A DNA stretch of 28,498 nucleotides from Eubacteriales bacterium (GTDB lineage Bacteria; Bacillota_A; Clostridia; Christensenellales; Aristaeellaceae): assembly GCA_030528845.1 (NCBI GenBank), contig JAUMYC010000004.1, forward strand, positions 1 through 28,498, in the 5' to 3' direction. The notes below the pieces were generated by a model. The model did not search any database, had not been told where the DNA came from, and saw nothing but the letters and a program-made list of their open reading frames with translations. This document shows positions 14,230 through 22,394 of this stretch, one piece after another. Every line of letters begins with the position of its first letter. The stretch's first letter is position 1. A program made the translations under genes and the position numbers.

Positions 14230-14916
14230 ATGAGCGGGACGATCCTGCTGGTGGAGGACGAGCTCAAGCTGGCCCGCTTTGTGGAGCTGGAGCTCATTCA
14301 CGAGGGCTACGCCGTGGAAAAGGCGGCGGACGGGCGCAGCGGGCTGGAGATGGCGCTGGAAAAGGATTATGCGCTGATCCTGCTGGACGTGATGCTGCCC
14401 GGGCTGAGCGGCATGGAGGTGCTGCGCCGCCTGCGCCGCGAAAAGCAGACCCCCGTCATCCTCGTCACCGCGCGCGACGCCGTGATGGACAAGGTCACGG
14501 GGCTGGACATGGGCGCGGACGACTACATCACCAAGCCCTTTGAGATCGAAGAGCTGCTCGCGCGCATCCGCGTCGCCACGAGGCGGCGCGCGGCGGCCCC
14601 TGCTGCGCAGGAGGAGGCGCTCGTCTCCGGCCCGCTCTCGCTCGACCCGGCCCGGCGCACGCTCACCTATGCCGGAGAGGCCGTCGTGCTGACCCACCGC
14701 GAATTCGAGCTGCTGCACGCGCTCATGGCCAACAGGGACATCGTGCTCAGCCGCGAAAAGCTTTTGGAGAAGGTCTGGGGCTACGACTATGCGGGCGAGA
14801 CGAACGTCGTGGACGTATACATCCGCTATCTGCGCGCCAAGATCGACGATCGCTTCGGCGTAAAATATCTGCACACCGTGCGCGGAGTGGGCTATGTCTT
14901 CCGCGACCGGGAATGA
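14230..14916 (+). CDS. OmpR/PhoB-family response regulator
   Basis: This 228-residue protein has an N-terminal receiver domain with Glu9-Asp10, phosphoacceptor Asp53 (LILLDVMLPG), Thr80 and Lys102 (DDYITKPF), all intact. A winged-helix DNA-binding domain follows from about 130, with the family's LTHREFELLHALMANRD, VVDVYIRYLRAKID and LHTVRGVGYVF segments. It should bind tandem direct repeats as a phosphorylated dimer. GGAGG lies upstream of the ATG. The partner kinase starts within or just after its end. A matching 11-bp-period repeat lies upstream of the preceding membrane-protein gene, so all three genes probably form one autoregulated operon. Confidence 0.95.
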   Translation: MSGTILLVEDELKLARFVELELIHEGYAVEKAADGRSGLEMALEKDYALILLDVMLPGLSGMEVLRRLRREKQTPVILVTARDAVMDKVTGLDMGADDYITKPFEIEELLARIRVATRRRAAAPAAQEEALVSGPLSLDPARRTLTYAGEAVVLTHREFELLHALMANRDIVLSREKLLEKVWGYDYAGETNVVDVYIRYLRAKIDDRFGVKYLHTVRGVGYVFRDRE

Positions 14917-14926
14917 GGACAACGCT

Positions 14927-16201
14927 ATGCAGGAACCGTTTCTCCGCGTGACATCCATCGCAAACAAAATCGGCCGGGCATGGGCTGCCCGGCTGTTTTT
15001 CACGTTCCTCGTTTGGGATCTGATCGCGTTGGCCGCCGCCGCGGGCATCTTCGCCCTGTATCACGAGCAGCAGGTCTGCGGCGATCAATGGACGCCCGCT
15101 CTGCCGCGCGAGCTCGTCTGGGAGACAAAAGAATATCGCTTTCAGGCGCCGGAGGGCGGCTGGCAGAGCGTCTCCTTCGCCGCCGTTCTGGAAACAGCCG
15201 AGCCCTTCGCCGCCGCTGTGCTCGTTCTGCAGGCGGTCACGCTCGTCAGCCAGAGCAGGCAGGGCAAAAAGAAGGCCCGGGAGCTGCTCCGGCCCATCGA
15301 CAAAATGGCGAAGGCCGCGCGCGAGCTCATGCGCATACAGGCGCAGACGCCCCGGCCCGAAGAGCCCGTGGACCTGCACGGGCTGGAGGAGGCCATCGGC
15401 AAGATCACGCCGGGCGAACAGCTGCGCACGGGCGACACGGAGCTGCAGGGGCTGGAAAACGCCATCAACGCCATGCTCAGCCGCATGCAGGATGCCTATC
15501 GTCAGCAGGCACGCTTCGTCTCCGACGCCTCGCACGAGCTGCGCACGCCCATCGCCGTGATCCAGGGCTACGCGGGCATGCTGCGCCGCTGGGGCAAGGA
15601 GGATCCGAAGGTGCTCGAGGAGGGCATCGAGGCCATCGCAAGCGAATCGGACTATATGAAAAAGCTGGTGGAACAGCTGCTCTTCCTCGCGCGCGGAGAC
15701 ACGGGCCGCAGCCGCATGGAACAAAAGCGCGTGAACGTAGCCGATATCATTCAGGAGGCGCGCGACGACGCGGCGCTGATCGACAAGGAGCATGTTTGGG
15801 AGATCGGCCGCTGCGAGAGCGCCTTTGTCACGGGCGACCCGGCCATGCTCAAGCAATGCGTGCGCATTTTGACGGAAAACGCGGCGCGCTACACGCCCAA
15901 GGGCGGCGCGGTGCGTTTGCAGGCCGTCGCCTCCGCGCAGGAGGCGCGCATCGTCGTGCAGGACACCGGCTGCGGCATCGCCCCCAAGGACATGCGCCAT
16001 ATCTTCGAGCGCTTCTACCGCGCAGACGCCGCCCGCAGCCGCGAAAACGGCGGCTCCGGCCTCGGCCTCTCCATCGCCGGGTGGATCGCCCAAAGCCACG
16101 GCGGCTACTTCGAGGTGCTCTCCCGCGAGGGGCTCGGCACGCGCTTCACGCTCTGTCTCCCCTTGGAAAACACCCCACAGCAGCAGAAAACCGCCCTGTG
16201 A
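14927..16201 (+). CDS. Sensor histidine kinase, short extracytoplasmic loop
   Basis: This 424-residue membrane kinase is the partner of the regulator upstream. There are two membrane segments (about 23-45 and 84-107) with only about 38 outside residues. A linker follows, in which a HAMP domain is not obvious. The H-box FVSDASHELRTP has phosphoacceptor His203, and the ATPase domain has N-box LTENAARYTP, G1 box VQDTGCGIAP, F-box FERFYRAD and G2 box GGSGLGLSI. The small sensing loop suggests detection in or at the membrane. The start is the ATG at 14927, seven bases after GAGGA. An in-frame ATG at 14894 would overlap the regulator by 23 bases and has a weaker upstream signal, but it cannot be excluded. 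Confidence 0.93.
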   Translation: MQEPFLRVTSIANKIGRAWAARLFFTFLVWDLIALAAAAGIFALYHEQQVCGDQWTPALPRELVWETKEYRFQAPEGGWQSVSFAAVLETAEPFAAAVLVLQAVTLVSQSRQGKKKARELLRPIDKMAKAARELMRIQAQTPRPEEPVDLHGLEEAIGKITPGEQLRTGDTELQGLENAINAMLSRMQDAYRQQARFVSDASHELRTPIAVIQGYAGMLRRWGKEDPKVLEEGIEAIASESDYMKKLVEQLLFLARGDTGRSRMEQKRVNVADIIQEARDDAALIDKEHVWEIGRCESAFVTGDPAMLKQCVRILTENAARYTPKGGAVRLQAVASAQEARIVVQDTGCGIAPKDMRHIFERFYRADAARSRENGGSGLGLSIAGWIAQSHGGYFEVLSREGLGTRFTLCLPLENTPQQQKTAL

Positions 16202-16229
16202 ACACGGTTCACGGGGCGGTTTCTTTTTT
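16188..16229. terminator. Intrinsic terminator between the convergent kinase and P-loop genes
   Basis: A 16-bp stem with one G-U pair (16188-16203 with 16207-16222) and an ACG loop is followed on the plus strand by C and six T residues. It overlaps the end of the kinase gene and touches the stop of the minus-strand gene, for which it is a weaker terminator. Confidence 0.9.
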
Positions 16230-16746
16230 ATTGCTCTTTGCGGGGAGCGCCTTCCCGCAGCTGCCGGAGAAACGCCTGCGCCTCCTCCCGGCAGGTGAAA
16301 ACATGGATCTCCTTATGCGGATACTGCGCCAGCAGCTCCAGCACCTTCGGCCGGCTCTGCGCGCCGTAATTGCGGATGAAGGCGAGAAATTCTTCGTCCT
16401 CCTCGCCTTCCCGCTCTGCCCACGGCATGTCCTCGCGCGGCCTGCCGCGCCTCTCCCGCACGCCTTCGAGACAGACCTGCGGCGGGTAATCCAGAAAAAA
16501 GACGGTGTCGCACGCCCGCAGGCGCAGCTCGATGGTCGAGCCGTAATTGCCGTCGATGATCCACTCGCGCCTGCGCACCGTTTCCTCCAGCCGCGCGCGG
16601 AAGACGGCCTTCTCCACCGTCGTCCTGTCCGCGTTCCAGTTCATCCGGTCCAGATAGTACAGCGGAAGGCCCGTCAGCCGATGCAGCGCCCGGGCGAAGG
16701 TGCTCTTTCCGCTTCCGGGGCAGCCGATCACCATGACCCTTTGCAT
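16228..16746 (-). CDS. Adenylate-kinase-like P-loop protein (topology modulation / FlaR type)
   Basis: This 172-residue protein starts with a Walker A loop, GCPGSGKST at residues 8-16. It resembles the adenylate-kinase-related proteins annotated as DNA topology modulation or FlaR proteins, with the recognisable LPLYYLDRMNWN segment, then WIIDGNY and FFLDYP. The C-terminal third holds an R-G-R-P-R-E-D lid-like region. The true substrate of this family is not established; nucleoside or sugar phosphorylation is possible. The ATG at 16746, preceded by GGAGAG, is preferred over an upstream in-frame start inside the GH2 gene. It follows the GH2 gene by 14 bp and is probably on its transcript. Confidence 0.8.
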   Translation of the reverse strand: MQRVMVIGCPGSGKSTFARALHRLTGLPLYYLDRMNWNADRTTVEKAVFRARLEETVRRREWIIDGNYGSTIELRLRACDTVFFLDYPPQVCLEGVRERRGRPREDMPWAEREGEEDEEFLAFIRNYGAQSRPKVLELLAQYPHKEIHVFTCREEAQAFLRQLREGAPRKEQ

Positions 16747-16760
16747 CGCTCTCTCTCCGT

Positions 16761-18497
16761 TCAGTCCTCGTTCCACGCCTTCTGCTCGAGGATCGCACGG
16801 ATCGTCTCCGCCGGGAACTTCGGCACGCGCTCATAGGTATACAGACCGTTGATCTCCTGCTCGACGTCCGTCAGCTGCGTGTAGCAAAGGCCCATGATGC
16901 CTTCCGTCTCCAGACAAGCTGCGGTGAGCCCGCGGAAGCGCTCGATGAACTCCTCCTCGGTGGTGGGGTTGTTGCCGTAGCCCCAGGAGTTGCCCGGCGT
17001 ATGGCCGATCTGCCAGCCGATGCCGCCGTATTCGGAGACGAACACGGGCTGTCCCTTGTTGAGCGAGGTGGGGAATTTTTTGCCGAATTCGCTCTGATGC
17101 TTGGGGAAGAGCTCGCCCTTTTTGCCGGAGGCATAGACGGCGACGTTCGCCCGGAACTCTTCCACATCCTGTGTATAATCGTGGTAATCCTGCACGTCTG
17201 TGTCGCCGCAGTGTACCCAGCCGCTCGTGTCGATGCACGGGCGGGTCGGGTCGAGCGCCTTGGTGGCCTGATAGGCCGTGCGCAGCACGCGCGGGTCGGT
17301 GTCCATGTCCGTTTCGTTGAAGGGGCACCAGCCGATGAGCGCCGGGGAGGAATAATCCCGCTCCACGGCCTCGAGCCATTCCGGCAGGAAGTGCAGCAGG
17401 CCCTCGCCGTCGTTCGTGCGCAGGCACCAGTTGGCGTGCTCGCCCCAGACCATGTAGCCCAGCCTGTCCGCCCAATAGAGGAAGCGCGGCTCGAAGATCT
17501 TCTGATGCAGGCGTGCGCCGTTAAAGCCCATGGCCATGCTCAGCTCGATATCGTTCTTCAGATGCTCGTCGGAGGGGGCGGTGATCACGCCCTCGGGGTT
17601 AAATCCCTGATCGAGCACCGTGCGCTGGAACACATTTTTGCCGTTCAGGCAGAAATTCGGGCCCTGCAGCGCGACGGAGCGCAGCCCGAAATAGGCCTGC
17701 ACGCGGTCCTCGCCGAAGGTCAGGCAAAGGTCGTAGAGCCTTCCGCAGCCTATTTCCCACAGATGCTCCTCGGCCACGGGCACGAACGCGCGCACCTCGC
17801 GCCCGAAGGCCAGCGCCTGCGCCTCGCCCATGGGCCTGCCTTTATAGGAAGCCTCGGCGCGGAACTGCGTTCCGTCGGCGTAATCGGCCAGCACGGCGCG
17901 CACATGCACGCCCCTGTTGGCCGTGTCCGGCGTGAGGAAGATCCTCTGCAGATAGTTCTTCGCCACCGGCTCCATCCACACCGTCTGCCAGATGCCGGTG
18001 GTGCGGGTGTAGGAGCAGCCGTGGCTGTGATACCAGGTGCTCTGCTTGCCGGCGGGCTGCTTGCCGGAGCGCACGTCGGAGCGCGCATAGACGACGATCG
18101 CATTTTTTCCCGCGCAGGCATAGTCGGTGATATCCACGCTGAAGGAGACGTAGCCGCCCTCATGCCGGGCCGCTTCCTTTCCGTTCACATAGACGCGCGC
18201 CTCGTAATCGACCGCGCCGAAATGCAAAAGCACGCGGCCTTCCAGCCATTCGCCGGGGATCTCCACCTCGCGCCTGTACCAGCAGGCATTGATGAAATCC
18301 ACATGCCCGAGGCCGGAGAGGCGGCTCTCCGGGCAGAAGGGCACGGTGATCTCTCCGCTGAGCGCGCCCTGCTCATACACCTTGCGCTCCACGCCGGAAA
18401 CGCCCTGATCGAGTTCAAACTGCCACTGGCCGTTCAGGTTCATCCATTCTTTGCGCACAAACTGGGGACGGGGGTATTCCGCTCTTGGCATAGACAT
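16761..18497 (-). CDS. Glycoside hydrolase family 2 protein (beta-galactosidase/beta-glucuronidase-like)
   Basis: This 578-residue enzyme has the GH2 architecture. An N-terminal sugar-binding jelly roll begins at EYPRPQFVRKEWMNLNGQWQF and contains the YWYRREVEIP-like and VNGKEAARHEGGY segments. An immunoglobulin-like domain and a C-terminal TIM barrel follow. The acid/base is Glu395 (WCPFNETD) and the nucleophile Glu489 (FVSEYGGIG). The protein is shorter than LacZ and closer to glucuronidase-sized members. I do not see the family-defining glucuronate-binding Asn-x-Lys motif, so the substrate stays open. No signal peptide is visible. Two ATGs (18497, 18491) are possible; the first is used. 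It has its own promoter. Confidence 0.87.
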   Translation of the reverse strand: MSMPRAEYPRPQFVRKEWMNLNGQWQFELDQGVSGVERKVYEQGALSGEITVPFCPESRLSGLGHVDFINACWYRREVEIPGEWLEGRVLLHFGAVDYEARVYVNGKEAARHEGGYVSFSVDITDYACAGKNAIVVYARSDVRSGKQPAGKQSTWYHSHGCSYTRTTGIWQTVWMEPVAKNYLQRIFLTPDTANRGVHVRAVLADYADGTQFRAEASYKGRPMGEAQALAFGREVRAFVPVAEEHLWEIGCGRLYDLCLTFGEDRVQAYFGLRSVALQGPNFCLNGKNVFQRTVLDQGFNPEGVITAPSDEHLKNDIELSMAMGFNGARLHQKIFEPRFLYWADRLGYMVWGEHANWCLRTNDGEGLLHFLPEWLEAVERDYSSPALIGWCPFNETDMDTDPRVLRTAYQATKALDPTRPCIDTSGWVHCGDTDVQDYHDYTQDVEEFRANVAVYASGKKGELFPKHQSEFGKKFPTSLNKGQPVFVSEYGGIGWQIGHTPGNSWGYGNNPTTEEEFIERFRGLTAACLETEGIMGLCYTQLTDVEQEINGLYTYERVPKFPAETIRAILEQKAWNED

Positions 18498-18558
18498 GGC
18501 TTCTCTTTGCTCCTTTCGGGCCGGCGCACGCGCGCCGCCGCCCTTCGCATATGCCTCC

Positions 18559-18586
18559 ATTATAGCAGGTTTCCGCCGCTATACAA
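18559..18586 (-). promoter_or_regulatory. Promoter of the GH2 operon
   Basis: On the minus strand TTGTAT (18586-18581), a 16-bp spacer and TATAAT (18564-18559) preceded by TGC (extended -10). Confidence 0.65.
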
Positions 18587-18611
18587 GCGCCCGTGCGCGC
18601 GCATGCAGTAA

Positions 18612-18642
18612 AAAAAAGAAGCCCGCGCAGGGCTTCTTTTTT
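18612..18642 (-). terminator. Intrinsic terminator of the ktr operon
   Basis: GAAGCCC/GGGCTTC with flanking A6 and T6 tracts forms a 13-bp stem (18612-18624 with 18630-18642). It lies just after the PIG-L gene and works in the minus direction; the symmetry makes it potentially bidirectional. Confidence 0.9.
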
Positions 18643-18651
18643 GTGCCGTTG

Positions 18652-20169
18652 TCAATCGATATTTTCGAAGAGATCTCCCTTGCCGGAATCGAGCCCGACG
18701 ACGGTGTAGTACAGGCCGAAGCTCTCGGGGTCGTAGGACAGGCCGAGCGAGAAGCGCACGAGCTCCTGCTGGCTGCGATGGAAGGAATAACACATCTGGC
18801 TGATGTCATAGCCGGTCATGCCGCCGAAGCCTTCGATGGGCGCGTCCCAATCCAGCGTGAGCACCTGCTCCTCATAGAGATGGATATAGAGCTTTTTCAC
18901 CGTCCACGCGCCGTACTGCTCGGCCGTCTCGGGCTGATAGGAGGGATCGTGCGCCAGAAAGACGGCCTTTGTAACGCATTCCGCCGTCACCTTGTGCTGG
19001 TTGTGCTCGTATTCGCCGTTGAAATCATGCGTGACCACGACCTCCGGGCGGTATTTGCGGATCTGCTCGACCAGCGCGCCCACGACGGCGTCCTCGCCGT
19101 CCCAGAGCTTATAGGCGCTGCTCTTGCTCTTGGTCAGGCTGTCGCGATAGCCCATGAAGACGGGGTAATTGTCCATGCCCGCCGCCCAGAGCCCGTCGAG
19201 CGCCTCGGTGTAGCGGTCGCGCCCGCAGTCGGCCATGTACACCAGGCCGATCTCCTTGCCGCGCGCCACGGTCTGCGAGATCATGCCGCCAAAGAAGAGG
19301 TGCTCGTCGTCCTGATGCGTGGACACGAGCATCATGTCCCATTTCTCCGCCGTCTCGCGCCAAAGCTGCACAGCCTGAGCGCGCTTGTCCTGTTCGATGA
19401 CCAGCAGCTCGGAGATGGCCGCCTCGCCGCCTGCGATGCTCACCTGCACGCTCGCCGTTTCCTCCGGCAGGGGATACCATGCGTGCAGCGGCGTGAAGGT
19501 GTTCCCGTCGATCACATGCTCCAAGAGAAGCGCGCCGGAGGCGTCGAGGCAGCGTATGCTCGCCTGCCGGGGGATCTCATACCAGTTCACGGCGATCCCC
19601 TCCGCCGCGCGCCCCTGCGGCAGCGTGACCGTCAGGACCTCCTCTGCCGATCCCGGCTGCCACCGGGAAACGACGCGCCCGTCGGACCAGTGGCGCAGCT
19701 TCATCTCCTCGCAGTCGAAGGTGCAGTCCTCGTTCATATTGCGCGGGGCAAGCTGATCGCCGCCGATAAAGATGCGCCGGTCCAGCGCGACGGCGGAATC
19801 CTCCCCGCTCTCCACGGTGATGACGACGCGATAATCCCCCGGCTTGTTGGAGGGGAACAGATCGCGGCGCATGGGATACAGGTCGAGCTGATAGACCGGC
19901 TCCGCGCCCTCCTCGGCCTGCCAGATATGCTCGCCCACCTTTTCCAGCGAGCGCATCTCATAGCACTCGGCCACGACTTTGCTGATGGGCCTGTCCGCCG
20001 CCAGCTTGCCGCGGAAGCGCACGCCGGAGCCCTCCGGCACGAACGCGCGGAACTCATCAAACTCGACCGCCGTGCGCAGCTCCTCCTGCGCGAGGGCGCA
20101 CTGCGGCAGACACGCGCACGCGGCAAGGCACAAAAGGACCGCCAGCGCGGCAAAGAGCTTTTTCGACAT
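18652..20169 (-). CDS. Exported PIG-L/LmbE-family deacetylase
   Basis: This 505-residue protein has a signal sequence (MSKKLFAALAVLLCLAAC). It contains a lipobox-like Leu15-Ala-Ala-Cys18, so it may be a lipoprotein; an AxA site at residues 25-27 would allow ordinary cleavage instead. An N-terminal beta-rich region of about 240 residues precedes the PIG-L domain. The metal motifs are THQDDE (His285, Asp287, Asp288) and EYEHNQH (His389, His392), corresponding to AHPDDE and the family's HxxH-like site, with Gln in place of Pro. The family removes N-acetyl groups from GlcNAc-type sugars; the likely target is an extracellular or cell-wall glycan, by inference. It starts 16 bp after ktrA, with AGAGGGGG upstream. 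Confidence 0.85.
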   Translation of the reverse strand: MSKKLFAALAVLLCLAACACLPQCALAQEELRTAVEFDEFRAFVPEGSGVRFRGKLAADRPISKVVAECYEMRSLEKVGEHIWQAEEGAEPVYQLDLYPMRRDLFPSNKPGDYRVVITVESGEDSAVALDRRIFIGGDQLAPRNMNEDCTFDCEEMKLRHWSDGRVVSRWQPGSAEEVLTVTLPQGRAAEGIAVNWYEIPRQASIRCLDASGALLLEHVIDGNTFTPLHAWYPLPEETASVQVSIAGGEAAISELLVIEQDKRAQAVQLWRETAEKWDMMLVSTHQDDEHLFFGGMISQTVARGKEIGLVYMADCGRDRYTEALDGLWAAGMDNYPVFMGYRDSLTKSKSSAYKLWDGEDAVVGALVEQIRKYRPEVVVTHDFNGEYEHNQHKVTAECVTKAVFLAHDPSYQPETAEQYGAWTVKKLYIHLYEEQVLTLDWDAPIEGFGGMTGYDISQMCYSFHRSQQELVRFSLGLSYDPESFGLYYTVVGLDSGKGDLFENID

Positions 20170-20185
20170 AAGATCCCCCTCTTTC

Positions 20186-20842
20186 TCAGGCATGGCGCAG
20201 CAGCTTTTCCACCTGCTCCTCCTTGCCGATGACCCACAAATGCTCGTCCTCGCAAAAGACGTAATCCGCTCCGGGCACGTCGATCTCGCCGTTTCTGCGG
20301 CGCACGGCGGCGATGTTCACGCCGTGATGCACGCGCACGTTGATCTCCACGATGGTATGGCCCAGCCAGCGCCGGGGCGCGGTGATCTCATACATGGAGC
20401 AGCCGCCGGACATCTCGAAATACTCGAAGATGCGGTCGTCTGCGATGCTGACGGCCATGCGCTCGGCGGTGTCCTTTTCCGGGAAGATGATCCGATGCGC
20501 GCCGATGCGCCGCAGGAGCCTCGCCTGCGATTCGCTCGAGGCCATGCTCACGACCTTCTGCGCGCCCAGCTCCCGCAGAAGATCCGTGATCTCCAGAGAG
20601 GACTGAAAATCCTCTCCGATGCAGACGATACACGCGTCGTAGGCGGCGACGTCGAAGGTCTCCAGAACGTCGCGGCGGCGGCAGTCGGCGATGCGGGCCG
20701 TCGTGGCCAGATGCATCAGCTCCTCCACCTTTGCCTCGTCCTCGTCCACGATCATGATCTCGCAGTCGCGCTCGGCAAGATAGCGGCACAGATAGCCGCC
20801 GAAGCGGCCCATGCCGATGATCAGAAATGATTTCATGTCCAT
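20186..20842 (-). CDS. ktrA: Potassium channel regulatory subunit KtrA (TrkA-N/RCK)
   Basis: This 218-residue cytoplasmic protein gates the Ktr potassium channel. The N-terminal Rossmann RCK domain has Gly10-Met-Gly12-Arg-Phe-Gly15 and the acidic Asp33 at the end of strand 2, which binds NAD(H) or ATP/ADP. A TrkA-C domain follows from about residue 140 (GGCSMYEITAPRRWLGHTIVEIN). The single-RCK length matches KtrA and not the double-length TrkA. GAGGAGAG precedes the ATG at 20842. It lies 22 bp after ktrB, the expected pair, and 16 bp before the secreted deacetylase gene. Confidence 0.93.
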   Translation of the reverse strand: MDMKSFLIIGMGRFGGYLCRYLAERDCEIMIVDEDEAKVEELMHLATTARIADCRRRDVLETFDVAAYDACIVCIGEDFQSSLEITDLLRELGAQKVVSMASSESQARLLRRIGAHRIIFPEKDTAERMAVSIADDRIFEYFEMSGGCSMYEITAPRRWLGHTIVEINVRVHHGVNIAAVRRRNGEIDVPGADYVFCEDEHLWVIGKEEQVEKLLRHA

Positions 20843-20864
20843 ATCGTTGTTCTCTCCTCTTTGT

Positions 20865-22211
20865 TTATCCGATGATGACCTGCTCCTGCGGCACGCGCAC
20901 CTCGGTCTTCAGGGCGTGCTCGCCCAGCGCCATGGCAAAGGTGAGGCTGCCCAGACGCCCGCAATACATGCACAGCACGATCAGCACGCGCGAAGCGGAG
21001 TTGAGCGCGCGGGTAACGCCGGTGGTCATGCCCACGGTGCCCGCCGCGGAAAAGCATTCGAACAGCACGTCGACAAAGCCCAGCTGCGGCTGCAGCGCCA
21101 TGATGGCCATGGCGACTCCCAGCACGGCGATCAGCCCGAGCATGACCACGGCCACGGCTTTTTCGAGCGCTTCCTCCTCGATGCGCCTGCCGAACACGGC
21201 GGCGTTCCTGCGCAGGCGCGTCATGGAAAAGGCATAGACCAGCAAAGTAAAGATCGTCGTGGTCTTCACGCCGCCGGCGGTGGAGCCCGGGCTGCCGCCG
21301 ATGAACATGAGGATCATCGTCAGCAGCTTCGAGGGGGCGGAGAGCATCGCCGTGTCTACGGAATTGAAGCCGGCCGTCCTCGCCGTGACGGAGGAAAAAA
21401 ACGCCGTGAGCATCTTGCCGCCCGGGCCGAACTGCGCGCCGGTGGCATCGCGCTCAAAGAGCAGGAACAGAAGAGTGCCGCCCGCGAGCAGCGCCGCCGT
21501 CGTGACCAGCACGATCTTGCTGTGCAGCGAATAGCGCGCAAAGCGCAGCCTGTGGCTCAGCAGGTCGTTCCAGACCAGAAAACCGAGGCCGCCGATGATG
21601 ATCAGCGCGGAAACGGTGAGCGTAACGAGCGGGTCGGCGGCATAGCGCACGAGCGAGCAATACTCTCCCCAGCGGCCGAAGAGATCGAACCCGCCGTTGC
21701 AAAAGGCGCTCACGGCGGTGAACAGCGAAACGAACAGCCCCTCTCCCGCGCCCAGCTCCGGGCAGAAGCGGATGCTCAGCAGCGCCGCGCCCGCCAGCTC
21801 CACGCAGAGCGTGACGGCGAGAAAGACCTTGACTACGCCCGTGATGCCGCCAAAATGCGGCGCGTTCATGCTCTCGGAGAGCAGCTCCTTCTGCCGCAGG
21901 CCGATGCGCCTGTGCGCCGCCATCAGCATCAGCGTGGCCACGGTCATCACGCCGAGGCCGCCCATCTGGATCAGCAGCAAAATTACGACCTGTCCAAAGC
22001 GCGACCAATAGCTGAACGTGTCGCGCACGACCAGCCCGGTGACGCAGGTGGCCGAGGCGGCGGTGAAGAGCGCGTCGAGAAAGCCCGCGCTGCCTTCGCG
22101 CGCCGAGACCGGCAGCATCAGAAGGCCCGTGCCCAGCATGATCAGCGCCAGAAAGCCGCAGGCGATGACCGTGGTGCGGCTGCGAAAAAAGCCTTTGAGT
22201 TGTATCTTCAT
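20865..22211 (-). CDS. ktrB: Potassium transporter membrane subunit KtrB (TrkH family)
   Basis: This 448-residue membrane protein is made of four membrane-pore-membrane repeats, the TrkH/KtrB fold that carries sodium-coupled or channel-like potassium uptake. Four filter loops are visible, each with its conserved glycine: ATCVTGLV, AFCNGGFD, ARTAGFNS and AAGTVGMTTG. The SPGSTAGGVKTTT segment after the third loop is the intramembrane gate region of KtrB. Of two starts, the ATG at 22211 is nine bases from AAAGGA and is preferred; the ATG at 22217 would be only three bases away. It leads an operon with ktrA and the exported deacetylase. Confidence 0.94.
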   Translation of the reverse strand: MKIQLKGFFRSRTTVIACGFLALIMLGTGLLMLPVSAREGSAGFLDALFTAASATCVTGLVVRDTFSYWSRFGQVVILLLIQMGGLGVMTVATLMLMAAHRRIGLRQKELLSESMNAPHFGGITGVVKVFLAVTLCVELAGAALLSIRFCPELGAGEGLFVSLFTAVSAFCNGGFDLFGRWGEYCSLVRYAADPLVTLTVSALIIIGGLGFLVWNDLLSHRLRFARYSLHSKIVLVTTAALLAGGTLLFLLFERDATGAQFGPGGKMLTAFFSSVTARTAGFNSVDTAMLSAPSKLLTMILMFIGGSPGSTAGGVKTTTIFTLLVYAFSMTRLRRNAAVFGRRIEEEALEKAVAVVMLGLIAVLGVAMAIMALQPQLGFVDVLFECFSAAGTVGMTTGVTRALNSASRVLIVLCMYCGRLGSLTFAMALGEHALKTEVRVPQEQVIIG

Positions 22212-22236
22212 ATGCATTATTCCTTTCCGAATATAG

Positions 22237-22242
22237 ATTATA
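22237..22242 (-). promoter_or_regulatory. -10 box of the ktr operon promoter
   Basis: A perfect TATAAT occurs on the minus strand, 26 bp upstream of the ktrB start. The -35 region is A/T-rich but poor, so the promoter may need an activator. Confidence 0.5.
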
Positions 22243-22313
22243 ACATGCTTCCTTTAAAAATCACACCTTCCGTCCATATTTTGGCTCTCCCCGCGCAGAA
22301 AAACCCTGCATAA

Positions 22314-22350
22314 AAACAAAAACGCCCGCGAATCCGCTTCGCAGGCGTTT
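22314..22350 (-). terminator. Intrinsic terminator of the aminotransferase gene
   Basis: On the minus strand AAACGCCTGCGAA pairs with TTCGCGGGCGTTT (13 bp with one U-G) and is followed by TTGTTTTT. A second hairpin (CTCCCG/CGGGAG, 22371-22388) lies between it and the stop, without a T-run. Confidence 0.88.
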
Positions 22351-22394
22351 GTCGGTTCTGTTTTATCGCTCTCCCGTTTGTTCGGGAGGAAGCG

